Of a DNA stretch of 35,749 nucleotides, positions 7,153 through 15,169 are shown piece by piece. Position 1 is the stretch's first letter; every line of letters begins with the position of its first letter. This DNA comes from Polaromonas sp. (GTDB lineage: Bacteria; Pseudomonadota; Gammaproteobacteria; Burkholderiales; Burkholderiaceae_C), in assembly GCA_030650875.1 (NCBI GenBank), contig JAUSDK010000063.1, positions 1 to 35,749 on the forward strand. Direction: 5' to 3'. The translations under genes and the position numbers were made by a program. Under the pieces are notes generated by a model. The model saw nothing but the letters and a program-made list of their open reading frames with translations. It searched no databases and was not told where the DNA came from.

Positions 7153-8661
7153 TCAGCCCAGATTCACCGGCACGAAAATCTTGCTGTCGCCGCGCAAAAT
7201 CAGCAGCGCCACTGATTTTTGCGACCGGGCCACGGTGGCGCGGACCTGGTCTATGCTTTTCACGGGAACGCCGTTGATCGACAGCAGCACGTCGCCCGCC
7301 TGCACGCCGGCCAGCGCCGCCGGCCCGCTGGCCTGCTGCACCACCAGGCCGCTGTCAACGCCCGCTTCCTGCTGTTCATCGGGCTGCAACGGGCGCAGCG
7401 CCAGGCCCAGCCTGCCCTGGCCGGGCGCGTCTTTCTTGCTGGCGACCTGGGCGGCCTTGTCGTCGGCATTGGCCAGGCGCGCGGTGAGTTCCCTGGACGC
7501 GCCCTGGCGCCAGACTTCCAGCTTGACGGTGTCGCCCGGCGCGGCCAGGCCAATCACGGCCGGCAAATCACCCGACGACACAATCGGCTTGCCGTTGACC
7601 TGGCGGATCACGTCGCCCGACTGCAGGCCGGCCTTGTCGGCCGGGCTGCCTTTTTCAACCGACGACACCAGCGCGCCTTCGGGCTTGTCGAGCTTGAAGG
7701 AGTCGGCAAAGGCCTGGTTGATTTCCTGCACCGCCACGCCCAGCCGCGCATGCTCGACCTTGCCGGTGGCCACGATCTGGTTCTTGATTTTGGTCGCCAC
7801 GTCAATCGGGATGGCAAACGACACGCCCTGGTAGCCGCCGCTGTGGGTGTAGATTTGCGAGTTGATGCCGACCACCTCGCCGCGCGCGTTGAACAGCGGC
7901 CCGCCGGAATTGCCGGGGTTGATGGCAACGTCGGTCTGGATGAAGGGCACGGCGCTGTCGTCGGGCAGCGAACGGCCCTTGGCGCTGACGACGCCGGCGG
8001 TCACGGTGTTTTCAAAGCCGAACGGCGAGCCGATGGCCAGCACCCATTCACCGACCTTGAGGTCGCTGGTTTTGCCCAGCGTGGCGACCGGCAGCTTGCT
8101 GGCCTCGATCTTGAGCACGGCGATGTCGGTCTTGGTGTCGGCGCCGAGCACCTTGGCGCGGAATTCGCGCCGGTCGGTCAGCTTGACCGTGACTTCCTTC
8201 GCACCGCGAACGACGTGGGCGTTGGTCAAAATGATGCCGTCGGCGCTGACGATAAAGCCAGAGCCCTGGCCGCGCGTGGGCATTTCCTGCGGCGCGGCTG
8301 ATCCGCCCCGGCCCTGGCCTTGCTGGAAGCGGCGTAAAAGTTCGCCCAGCGGCCCGTTGAGCAGGGGGTCGCCTCCTTCATCGCCGCCGCCCTGCGCCAG
8401 CGGCGAGTCGCTGGACACCTTGGTGGTGCCGGTCACGCTGATGTTGACCACCGACGGGCCGTAGCGTTCGGTGATCTGCGAGAAGTCAGGCAGCGCCATG
8501 GGGGTGCTCGCCGCGCTGCTGGCGACGACGGCCGGGGCTGATACGGCGGCGCTGGCCCGGGTGTGCACGGCATTGAAGGCGCCCACGCCGGCGCCGCCAA
8601 GGGCGCCCGCAGCGAGCAGCGCAACGACCAGCCGGGTATTTTTCACAGCGGTGGATTTCAT
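7153..8661 (-). CDS. Do-family periplasmic serine protease (DegP/DegQ/MucD type)
   Basis: 502 residues. ATG 8661 is chosen because AAGGAG stands 8 bases upstream; an upstream ATG at 8679 overlaps that ribosome site. An N-terminal signal sequence or anchor (about residues 10-30, Ala/Gly rich) is followed by a trypsin-like domain with catalytic H149 (LTNAHVV), D179 (KTDIAVLK) and S252 (NPGNSGGPLF). Two PDZ domains follow (about 300-390 and 415-495). It degrades or refolds misfolded envelope proteins. It lies downstream of an ECF sigma/anti-sigma pair, and a PmrA/QseB-like box sits 67 bases before its start, which suggests its own envelope-stress-responsive promoter. It may be MucD, DegQ or DegP; family level is certain, the exact name is not. 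Confidence 0.92.
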   Translation of the reverse strand: MKSTAVKNTRLVVALLAAGALGGAGVGAFNAVHTRASAAVSAPAVVASSAASTPMALPDFSQITERYGPSVVNISVTGTTKVSSDSPLAQGGGDEGGDPLLNGPLGELLRRFQQGQGRGGSAAPQEMPTRGQGSGFIVSADGIILTNAHVVRGAKEVTVKLTDRREFRAKVLGADTKTDIAVLKIEASKLPVATLGKTSDLKVGEWVLAIGSPFGFENTVTAGVVSAKGRSLPDDSAVPFIQTDVAINPGNSGGPLFNARGEVVGINSQIYTHSGGYQGVSFAIPIDVATKIKNQIVATGKVEHARLGVAVQEINQAFADSFKLDKPEGALVSSVEKGSPADKAGLQSGDVIRQVNGKPIVSSGDLPAVIGLAAPGDTVKLEVWRQGASRELTARLANADDKAAQVASKKDAPGQGRLGLALRPLQPDEQQEAGVDSGLVVQQASGPAALAGVQAGDVLLSINGVPVKSIDQVRATVARSQKSVALLILRGDSKIFVPVNLG

Positions 8662-8727
8662 GGAAATGGCTCCTTGCATCGGGAAGGCACGCGTTGGTGC
8701 CGATGCAGGTCACTATGACGGCGCGGG

Positions 8728-8744
8728 CTTAGGTGAACCTTAAA
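8728..8744 (-). promoter_or_regulatory. PmrA/QseB-type direct-repeat box upstream of the Do-family protease
   Basis: Read on the minus strand the site is TTTAAG-GTTCA-CCTAAG, two TAAG-bearing half-sites 11 bp (one helical turn) apart. This matches the YTTAAK-N5-YTTAAK pattern known for PmrA/BasR and QseB. A possible -10 (CATAGT) follows 10 bases later. The same box occurs upstream of the response-regulator gene in this window (11690-11706). Confidence 0.6.
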
Positions 8745-8787
8745 CCGGGCCGATTCCGAAGGCCGGGCGGTGCTGCTGACAGGGGGT

Positions 8788-8997
8788 TTAGTCGTCGCCG
8801 TCCACATAGCCGCGCCACTGCTTCATGGCATGGCGCATGGTCAGCAGCTGGCTTTCAAAGCGGGGGCAGGCCTTGCAGATGACCAGGTGCAGGCGCAGGG
8901 CGGCGCGGTCCGTCAGGGGCAGGGCGCGGTCCTCGCGGGCCAGCATCAATGCGGCGGATTCCTGGCAGGTGAGTCTCAGGGGGTAGGTTGGTGTCAT
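8788..8997 (-). CDS. Small zinc-binding anti-sigma-like protein
   Basis: 69 residues, with no membrane segment. The sequence has an early conserved Cys (C11, in LTCQESAALML) and an HLVICKACPRF motif (H-x3-C-x2-C, about 37-44), the pattern of zinc-binding anti-sigma (zf-HC2/ZAS) domains. The start ATG 8997 overlaps the stop of the sigma factor gene as ATGA, so the two are translationally coupled. It should bind the upstream ECF sigma in the cytoplasm and hold it inactive until a signal, perhaps oxidation of the zinc-cysteine site, releases it. That signal is inference. Many such proteins are annotated only as zf-HC2 domain proteins. Confidence 0.75.
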   Translation of the reverse strand: MTPTYPLRLTCQESAALMLAREDRALPLTDRAALRLHLVICKACPRFESQLLTMRHAMKQWRGYVDGDD

Positions 8998-9593
8998 AGG
9001 GCTTTGGGGCGCGCAAACCAGTTCAGGTCAAGGCATTCGCGCAGGCGCTGGCGGGCGCGGTGCAGCTGCACGTACAAGTTGGTCGGCGTCAGTCCCAGTT
9101 CCTTACAGATTTCTTCGCTGGAGAGCTCCAGCCACTCGCGCATTAAAAACAGCCGCCCCTGGCTGGCCGGCAGCTTGCTGGCGCAGGCTTCGAGCACCGC
9201 AAAAAACTGGCGGCTTCCCAGCTCCTGCTCGGGGTTGCCCCAGTTGGCGGGCTGCTCGGCAAAGTGGCCGTCTGGCTTGAACATCGCCTGGTCCATCAGG
9301 TGGTCGGCCCCGGCGTCGTCATTGTTGCTGCTCAGGCTGACCTCACGGCATTGCTGGCGCAGCGCGTCGATCACCTTGTGCTTGAGGATGCCCACCAGCC
9401 AGGTTTTGAGCTGCGACCGGCGCTCGAACGCCTGCGGCCTGGCCAGCGCGGCCAGCAGGGTTTCGGACACGGCGTCTTCGGCCCAGGCGTCGTTGCGCAA
9501 CTGCAGCCGCGCAAAGCGCAGCAGGTAGTCGCGGTGCAGGGCGATTTGCTGATCGAAGGCGCCGTTGTCGGTGTCGGTATCGGAGGGGTGCAT
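8994..9593 (-). CDS. ECF-family RNA polymerase sigma factor
   Basis: 199 residues with region 2 (about 20-85: YLLRFARLQL, AWAEDAVSETLLAAL, LKTWLVGILKHKVID) and region 4 (about 130-190: LPASQGRLFLMREWL, LSSEEICKELGLTPTNLYVQLHRAR). The linker between them is unusually long (about 40 residues, SSNNDDAGADHL onwards, with a WGNPEQEL segment), as in a known Burkholderiales ECF group that pairs with short zinc-finger proteins. It directs RNA polymerase to an unknown regulon, probably envelope or redox stress. Start ATG 9593. It is 53 bases downstream of the histidine kinase gene with no clear terminator between, so it may be partly read from the two-component operon. Confidence 0.88.
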   Translation of the reverse strand: MHPSDTDTDNGAFDQQIALHRDYLLRFARLQLRNDAWAEDAVSETLLAALARPQAFERRSQLKTWLVGILKHKVIDALRQQCREVSLSSNNDDAGADHLMDQAMFKPDGHFAEQPANWGNPEQELGSRQFFAVLEACASKLPASQGRLFLMREWLELSSEEICKELGLTPTNLYVQLHRARQRLRECLDLNWFARPKAL

Positions 9594-9646
9594 GGTGCGG
9601 CTAGTGTAAGAAAATCGTGCCCGCCACGCGATGGAACTTTTTTGAA

Positions 9647-10990
9647 TTAAAGGCGGCCCACGGCATTGGCCGGAAAGCGCACCTCGACCTTCAGGCCGCC
9701 CTGGCGGTCGGATTGGCCCAGCGCCAGCACCGCGCCGTGGCGGTCGGCAATCGCCTTGACGATGGCCAGCCCCAGGCCGCTGCCGCTTTCCTGCGCCGTG
9801 TCGCTGGCGCGAAAGAAGCGGTCAAATACCCGGGGCCGGTTTTCCGGCGCAATGCCGGGGCCGCTGTCTTCTACCGTCAGCACCGGCTGGCCTTGATCCT
9901 CTTGAAGCGACACATCGACCTGGCCGCCATGGGGCGTGTACTTGACGGCGTTTTCCAGCAGGTTGCGCAGCAAGATGCGCAGGGCATCCAGCTGGCCGTT
10001 GGCTGCGGCCAGGTCGGGTGTGGACGCGGGGCCGGCCAGTCCCAGGTCAATGTGCTTGTGCCGCGCCTGCGGCAGCACATCGGCCACGGCGAGCTGGATG
10101 ACCTGGCGCAAATCAACCCGCCCGGCAGGCTCGGAACCGGCCTCTTCGCGCGCCAGCAGCAGCAGTTGCTCGACGCCCCGTATGGCCCGGTCAATGCCGT
10201 GGTTCAGCCGCGCCACAGCGGCTTGGCGCGCGGCTGGGTCCGCATCGACGCGGCGCAGGCCCTGGGCCTGGAGCTTCAGCGCGGTCAGGGGTGAGCGCAG
10301 CTCATGCGCGGCGTCGGCCACAAAATTCTTTTGCGCTTCAAAGGCGTGGCGCACCCGGCCGAACAGCAAATTGAGTTCATCGACCAGCGGCCGCACTTCG
10401 TCGGGCAGGCCAGCGCCCTCCAGCGGCGAAAAATCATCGGCGGCGCGGCTGGCCACCACACGGCGGGTGCGCTCAATAGGCGCCAGCGAACGGTTGATGA
10501 TCCACCAGACCGCCAGCATCAGCAGCGGCGTGAGCCAGGCAAACGGCAGCACGGCCCGCAGCGCCAGCGCGCGCGCACGCGCGGTGCGGGCGCTCAGGTC
10601 CTGCGCGATCTGCACCGTTTGCAGCGGCGTTTGCAGCGTGTACACGCGGTAGCGGTTGCCGTGCGCCTCGACGTCTGAAAACCCCAGCACCGCGCGCGGC
10701 GGCAGGGCCGATCGGGTGGAGCGGAAAATCTGCGTGCCGTCCTGTCCCCAGATCTGCACATACAGGTCATAGGCGGAATCGCCCCCGCCCGCGTCCTGGG
10801 CCTGCGGCAGGCCCAGCGGAATGCCGCTGCGCAGGGAACGCGCCATCTGCTGCAGATGGTCGTCAAACATGGCGTCGACCTGCCGCAGCGCGCCCCGGTA
10901 AGCCGTCACGGCCTGCAGCACGGCCGCCAGCAAAATGGCCACCAGCACGAACCACAGCAGACGCCGTCTTAGAGAGTGTGTGCTGCTCAT
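9647..10990 (-). CDS. Sensor histidine kinase, QseC/TctE-like
   Basis: 447 residues. Topology: membrane segment about 11-30, periplasmic sensor about 31-145 (2CSK_N-like: AMFDDHLQQMARSLR), second membrane segment about 146-166, then a HAMP-like linker. The H-box AAHELRSPLTALKL carries phospho-acceptor H229. The N-box is LLRNLLENAVKYTPHG and the G-boxes are DSGPGIAPENR and GSGLGLAIVKAI. It autophosphorylates and passes phosphate to the response regulator encoded just upstream; the genes overlap by ATGA at 10987-10990. The family includes QseC, TctE and PmrB-like kinases. The signal is unknown. Confidence 0.92.
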   Translation of the reverse strand: MSSTHSLRRRLLWFVLVAILLAAVLQAVTAYRGALRQVDAMFDDHLQQMARSLRSGIPLGLPQAQDAGGGDSAYDLYVQIWGQDGTQIFRSTRSALPPRAVLGFSDVEAHGNRYRVYTLQTPLQTVQIAQDLSARTARARALALRAVLPFAWLTPLLMLAVWWIINRSLAPIERTRRVVASRAADDFSPLEGAGLPDEVRPLVDELNLLFGRVRHAFEAQKNFVADAAHELRSPLTALKLQAQGLRRVDADPAARQAAVARLNHGIDRAIRGVEQLLLLAREEAGSEPAGRVDLRQVIQLAVADVLPQARHKHIDLGLAGPASTPDLAAANGQLDALRILLRNLLENAVKYTPHGGQVDVSLQEDQGQPVLTVEDSGPGIAPENRPRVFDRFFRASDTAQESGSGLGLAIVKAIADRHGAVLALGQSDRQGGLKVEVRFPANAVGRL

Positions 10991-11646
10991 TCCTTGGGCA
11001 CCACGTAGCCCAGGCCGCGCACGGTCTGGATCAACTCGTTGCCGAGTTTTTTGCGCACGCCGTGGATATAGACCTCGACCGCGTTGCTGCTGATGTCGTC
11101 CTTCCAGCTGAACAGTTTTTCTTCAAGCTGGGCGCGCGACAGCACCGCACCGGGGCGCACCAGCAGCGCCTCCAGCACGGCCCATTCGCGCGCCGAGAGC
11201 AGCACCGGCTGGCCTTGCAGCGTGGCCTCGCGGGTGGCCGGGTTCAGGCGCACGCCCTTGTGCTCAAACACCGGCTCGCCCCGGCCGGCGCTGCGCCGCA
11301 GTAGGGCGCGAATGCGCGCCAGCAGCTCGTCGATGTCATAGGGTTTGACCACATAGTCGTCGGCGCCGGCATCGAGCCCGGCAATGCGGTCGCCGACCGC
11401 GTCGCGCGCCGTGGCGATCAGCACAGGAACGCTGGCGCGCCGGGCCCGCAGTGCGCGCAGCACGTCCAGGCCGTCACGCCTGGGTAGGCCCAAGTCGAGC
11501 AGCACCAGGTCGTACGCCTCGGTTTTAAGGGCCGCGTCGGCCATGACGCCGTCGCGCACCCAGTCCACGGCGTAATGCTCGGCGCGCAGCACCTGCAGCA
11601 CCGCCTCGCCAATCATGGCGTCGTCTTCAACCAGCAGTAAGCGCAT
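10987..11646 (-). CDS. OmpR-family response regulator, QseB/PmrA/TctD-like
   Basis: 219 residues. The receiver domain has the acidic pocket E7-D8-D9 (VEDDAM), phospho-acceptor D51 (LLDLGLP) and the conserved lysine in VVKPYDIDELL. The C-terminal winged helix (about 125-217) has the typical LSAREWAVLEALLVRPG and NAVEVYIHGVRKKLG recognition helix and ends RGLGYVVPKE. Start ATG 11646 is preceded by GGGGGAG. A TTTAAG-N5-TCTAAG box lies 44 bases upstream, consistent with autoregulation as known for QseB and PmrA. The same site upstream of the Do-family protease gene suggests a direct target. Confidence 0.93.
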   Translation of the reverse strand: MRLLLVEDDAMIGEAVLQVLRAEHYAVDWVRDGVMADAALKTEAYDLVLLDLGLPRRDGLDVLRALRARRASVPVLIATARDAVGDRIAGLDAGADDYVVKPYDIDELLARIRALLRRSAGRGEPVFEHKGVRLNPATREATLQGQPVLLSAREWAVLEALLVRPGAVLSRAQLEEKLFSWKDDISSNAVEVYIHGVRKKLGNELIQTVRGLGYVVPKE

Positions 11647-11689
11647 GAGGGGGGAGTCCTTGTGAAGTGGCAGAGTCTGGCGTGTGTAG

Positions 11690-11706
11690 CTTAGACCGGA
11701 CTTAAA
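11690..11706 (-). promoter_or_regulatory. PmrA/QseB-type direct-repeat box upstream of the response regulator
   Basis: On the minus strand the site reads TTTAAG-TCCGG-TCTAAG, with the same half-sites, spacing and orientation as the box at 8728-8744. A weak -10-like CAGACT follows at the same 10-base distance seen at the protease promoter (CATAGT there). It lies between the regulator gene and the divergent-side neighbour and most simply serves autoregulation. Confidence 0.6.
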
Positions 11707-11786
11707 GCGCTTGCGTGCGGCGCTGGCGCTCAGGCGTCTGGATTTGCAGCTGGGACAGCGTTTCTGGCCCCAAACCCGCCAGCCCC

Positions 11787-12764
11787 TCAGCGAATGACAC
11801 GCTCAGCCTGCACCGTAGTCGCGGGGATTTGCATGAACTCGAACAAGGTCTCTGTCACCTGCTGGGTCCGCGAAGGGCTGGCGTTGCCCTGGTAGGCCGT
11901 GTTGCGCAGCAACTCCGACAGGTTGAGCGAGACGCCCACGTAGGCGTGGCGGGTCTGCGGCGTCAGCGCGCCGGGGCCGGCATCGAAGTTGCGCGTGCCA
12001 TAGCCGACGTTGATTTCAAGGTACTTGAGCAGCGGGTGGCGCTTGAGCGCCGGCACGCCGCTGGCCTTGAGCACCAGCAGGTAGCGCTGGCTGGAATAGT
12101 CGCCAAACGGATCGAACTGGCGCTCGCCCGGCTGCGGGCTGTATTGAAGCCGCAGGTCGATCAGCGCGTCCAGTTCGGGGTTGCGCTCCAGCACATAGGC
12201 CAGCGCGCCGCCGGTCAGATTGGCCAGGGCATCTTCTTTGGAAAAGCGCCATTTACGGGAGAAGCCATCAATCAGTTCGACCCCCATCAAGGTGCCGACC
12301 GAGGTCCACAAGCCCAGCTTGAGGGCGGTGCTGGCGTCGTGCCCCGCCCAATCGAAGGCCTGCGTCAGCAGCCGGCTGCCGGTGTAGGCAAACATGGCAT
12401 GGCCGAGCTTGTCGGCGCCGCCATAGCGCGTGTCCTGGCCAAACCAGCCTTCGCGGGCGGTCTTGAAGCCACCGCCGAAGCCGTCTTTCCACCACTTGGC
12501 GCGCCCGTAGGCCAGCGTTCCGCCTATGGTGGCGGCCATCAGTGTTGCCGTGCGAAGGCGCGTGGTTCTTTCACTGACCGCTGGCGGCGTTGCGGCCGTT
12601 TCCGTTGTTTCGGCGATATCGGCGCTGGCGGGCGCCGCTGCATCAGTTCCCACGTCATCTTGCTGCGCCATCGCAAGCTGCGCGGCGAAGATCAGGGGCA
12701 GTGCCAGCGTTGCAGCAGGCCGCAGCCGCCGTGTTTCCCAGAAGATGTCTGTGCGCATGGACAA
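11787..12764 (-). CDS. DUF2279-like exported protein of unknown function
   Basis: 325 residues. An N-terminal signal peptide (charged RRLRP, hydrophobic core about 17-32, likely cleavage after AMA near residue 33) is followed by a Thr/Ala/Pro-rich linker (about 35-65). The conserved block begins with a small hydrophobic segment, then KWW, then GGADKLGHAMFAYTGSRLL (about 115-133) with its conserved D-K-x-x-H pattern, which resembles YfiM/DUF2279 predicted periplasmic lipoproteins. No lipobox cysteine is visible, so it is probably soluble periplasmic or outer-membrane associated. The C-terminal ~120 residues (YLLVLKASGVPAL, YLEINVGYGTRNF, HAYVGVSLNL) look like amphipathic beta-strands. No function is assigned. 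The neighbours (two-component genes, MBL hydrolase) give no clear clue. An alternative ATG is at 12758. Confidence 0.75.
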   Translation of the reverse strand: MSMRTDIFWETRRLRPAATLALPLIFAAQLAMAQQDDVGTDAAAPASADIAETTETAATPPAVSERTTRLRTATLMAATIGGTLAYGRAKWWKDGFGGGFKTAREGWFGQDTRYGGADKLGHAMFAYTGSRLLTQAFDWAGHDASTALKLGLWTSVGTLMGVELIDGFSRKWRFSKEDALANLTGGALAYVLERNPELDALIDLRLQYSPQPGERQFDPFGDYSSQRYLLVLKASGVPALKRHPLLKYLEINVGYGTRNFDAGPGALTPQTRHAYVGVSLNLSELLRNTAYQGNASPSRTQQVTETLFEFMQIPATTVQAERVIR

Positions 12765-12891
12765 GAGCCTAGGCGCGCCACCGGTGTCTGAAATTGATCT
12801 GGCGCAATTTGCGGTTTGAAAGGCCGACCATCACGGCAACCAGCCAAAGCGCATGCCGTCACTGCCGCCTGTGCTGAAATGGCGATGCGTT

Positions 12892-13530
12892 TCAGGTTCC
12901 GCCCACATGCGGGTTGCTGCGCCGTTCGCGACCGAAGGTGCTTTCAGGCCCATGGCCCGGAATAAAAACGGTCTGGTCGCCCATGGGCCAGAGGCGCTGG
13001 GTGATGCTGTCGATGAGTTGCTGGTGGTTGCCTTGCGGAAAGTCCGTGCGGCCAATGCTGCCGGCAAACAACACGTCCCCGACAAAGGCGCGGTCGATTT
13101 GCGGCGCGTGGAACACCACATGCCCCGGCGTGTGGCCCGGGCAGTGGCGCACGTTCAGCGTTTCGTTGCCCAGGGTGACCGTGTCGCCATCGTGCAGCCA
13201 GCGCGTGGGGGTGAACGGTTGGGCCGGCGGAAAGCCGAACTGCTGGCTTTGCAGCGCCAGGCCGTCAATCCAGAACTGGTCCGCCGGGTGCGGGCCAATG
13301 ATGGGCAGGCCAAGGCGCTGCGCCAGCTCGCCCGCGCCGCCTGCGTGGTCGATGTGGGCATGCGTGAGCCAGATCTGCTCCAGGTCCAATCCCAGGCGCC
13401 GCACTTGGGCCAGGATGCGCTCCAGGTCGCCGCCCGGGTCAATCACGGCCGCGCGCAGGGTCTGGTCGCACCAGACGAGGGAGCAGTTTTGCTGGAAGGC
13501 GGTGACGGGGATGGTGCGGTAATGGAGCAT
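12892..13530 (-). CDS. MBL-fold hydrolase, glyoxalase II-like (YcbL type)
   Basis: 212 residues. Metallo-beta-lactamase fold with the dinuclear metal site complete: H57-x-H59-x-D61-H62 (THAHIDH), H133 (CPGHTPGH), D152 (GDVLFAGSIGRTDFP) and H193 (IPGHGPES). Short length and the GSIGRTDFP loop fit the YcbL subgroup, whose members hydrolyse S-lactoylglutathione or related thioesters slowly; the physiological substrate is uncertain. It lies 38 bases downstream of argH on the same strand, so it is probably cotranscribed with it, although no metabolic link is obvious. Confidence 0.88.
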   Translation of the reverse strand: MLHYRTIPVTAFQQNCSLVWCDQTLRAAVIDPGGDLERILAQVRRLGLDLEQIWLTHAHIDHAGGAGELAQRLGLPIIGPHPADQFWIDGLALQSQQFGFPPAQPFTPTRWLHDGDTVTLGNETLNVRHCPGHTPGHVVFHAPQIDRAFVGDVLFAGSIGRTDFPQGNHQQLIDSITQRLWPMGDQTVFIPGHGPESTFGRERRSNPHVGGT

Positions 13531-13568
13531 GGGGCGGGTTGTTTGGGCGTTCAGGTCAGGCGCATCAG

Positions 13569-14978
13569 TTACCCCAGCCGCACCCGGTGCCGCGCTATCT
13601 GCGCCCGCACCTGCGCGGGCGCCGTGCCGCCCAGGATGTTGCGGGCGTTCAGCGAGCCGCGCAGGCTCAGCACGTCGTAGACATCTTTTTCAATCGACGG
13701 GTGGAACTGCTGCAGCACTTCGAGCGGCAGCTCCGACAGGTCGACGTTGTGTGAAATCGCGGCCTTGACGGCGTGCGCCACGGTTTCGTGGGCATCGCGA
13801 AACGGCAGGCCTTTCTTGGTCATGTAGTCGGCCAGGTCGGTGGCGGTGGCGTAGCCCTTGAGGGCCGCGCGCTCCATCGCTTCGGGTTTGACGGTGATGC
13901 CGCCTACCATTTCGGCAAAGATGCGCAGCGTGTCCTTGAGGGTGTCCACGGTGTCGAACAGTGGCTCCTTGTCTTCCTGGTTGTCCTTGTTGTAGGCCAG
14001 TGGCTGGCCTTTCATCAGGGTGATCAGGCCCATGAGGTGGCCGACGACGCGGCCGGTCTTGCCGCGTGCCAGCTCGGGCACGTCGGGGTTTTTCTTTTGC
14101 GGCATGATCGATGAGCCGGTGCAAAAGCGGTCGGCGATGTCGATAAAGCCAAAGCTCTGGCTCATCCACAGCACCAGTTCCTCGCTCAGGCGGCTGATGT
14201 GCACCATGGCCAGCGACGCGGCAGCGGTGAACTCAATCGCGAAGTCACGGTCGCTGACGGCGTCCAGGCTGTTTTGGCACACTTGCGGCTGGCCTTGCTC
14301 GTCGACCATGCCCAGCGTGCGGGCCACGCGCTCGCGGTCCAGCGGGTAGCTGGTGCCGGCCAGCGCGGCGGCGCCCAGCGGCAGGCGGTTGACGCGCTTG
14401 CGCACGTCCTGCATGCGCTCGGCGTCGCGCGCAAACATCTCGACGTAGGCCAGCATGTGGTGGCCAAAGCTCACGGGCTGGGCCACCTGCAGGTGGGTAA
14501 AGCCCGGCAGGATCACGTCGACGTTTTCCTCGGCAATGTCGACCAGCGCGGTCTGGAATTCGGCGAGCAGGGCGCTGATCAAGTCAATCTCGCCGCGCAG
14601 CCATAGCCGAACGTCGGTGGCGACCTGGTCGTTTCTGGAGCGGCCGGTGTGCAGGCGCTTGCCGGCGTCGCCCACGATTTGCGTCAGGCGTGCCTCGATG
14701 TTCAGGTGTACGTCTTCCAGGTCGAGCTTCCATTCGAACGCGCCCGATTCGATGTCGGCGGTGATTTGCGCCATGCCGCTCTGGATGGCGGCATAGTCGG
14801 CGGGGGCAATGATGCTTTGCGCGGCCAGCATTTCTGCGTGGGCCAGGGAGCCGGCGATGTCGGCCTGCCACAGGCGCTTGTCAAAAAAAACGCTGGCCGT
14901 ATAGCGCTTGACCAGGTCGCTCATGGGCTCTGAAAACAGGGCAGACCAGGCTTGGGATTTTTTGTCGAATTGATTCAC
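13569..14978 (-). CDS. argH: Argininosuccinate lyase
   Basis: 469 residues from GTG 14978 ([11 protein letters not shown]), where homology begins; the frame extends upstream to 15095 but that part is low-complexity and not conserved. Fumarase/aspartase superfamily motifs: [12 protein letters not shown] (111-122), catalytic-histidine segment [10 protein letters not shown] (H162), and the signature [13 protein letters not shown] (288-300). It splits argininosuccinate into arginine and fumarate, the last step of arginine synthesis; the tetramer is cytoplasmic. The gene is divergent from algZ, an arrangement seen elsewhere in proteobacteria. The ribosome site before the GTG is weak (AAAGAAAG). 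Confidence 0.95.
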   Translation of the reverse strand: MNQFDKKSQAWSALFSEPMSDLVKRYTASVFFDKRLWQADIAGSLAHAEMLAAQSIIAPADYAAIQSGMAQITADIESGAFEWKLDLEDVHLNIEARLTQIVGDAGKRLHTGRSRNDQVATDVRLWLRGEIDLISALLAEFQTALVDIAEENVDVILPGFTHLQVAQPVSFGHHMLAYVEMFARDAERMQDVRKRVNRLPLGAAALAGTSYPLDRERVARTLGMVDEQGQPQVCQNSLDAVSDRDFAIEFTAAASLAMVHISRLSEELVLWMSQSFGFIDIADRFCTGSSIMPQKKNPDVPELARGKTGRVVGHLMGLITLMKGQPLAYNKDNQEDKEPLFDTVDTLKDTLRIFAEMVGGITVKPEAMERAALKGYATATDLADYMTKKGLPFRDAHETVAHAVKAAISHNVDLSELPLEVLQQFHPSIEKDVYDVLSLRGSLNARNILGGTAPAQVRAQIARHRVRLG

Positions 14979-15169
14979 TGGGGGCTTTCTTTGGGGGCGC
15001 AGGCGGCTCGGGTCGCGCGCGGGGTGGACAAGTTTGCGGCGGGGTGCGGCTTGCCGGTGTTTCAACCCATGGCGCAAAGGCCATGAGCGGTGCAATACTC
15101 GAACACTTTATTTTATCTGCGCGCCGTGCGGCTCTTCAACCCACGGATCCGCCTGCCCACAAGGCTGAA

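Noticed and set aside
9633-9639. GGAACTT as an RpoE-type -35 near the ECF sigma gene
   Set aside because: It is on the plus strand, pointing away from the sigma gene, and no plus-strand gene follows.
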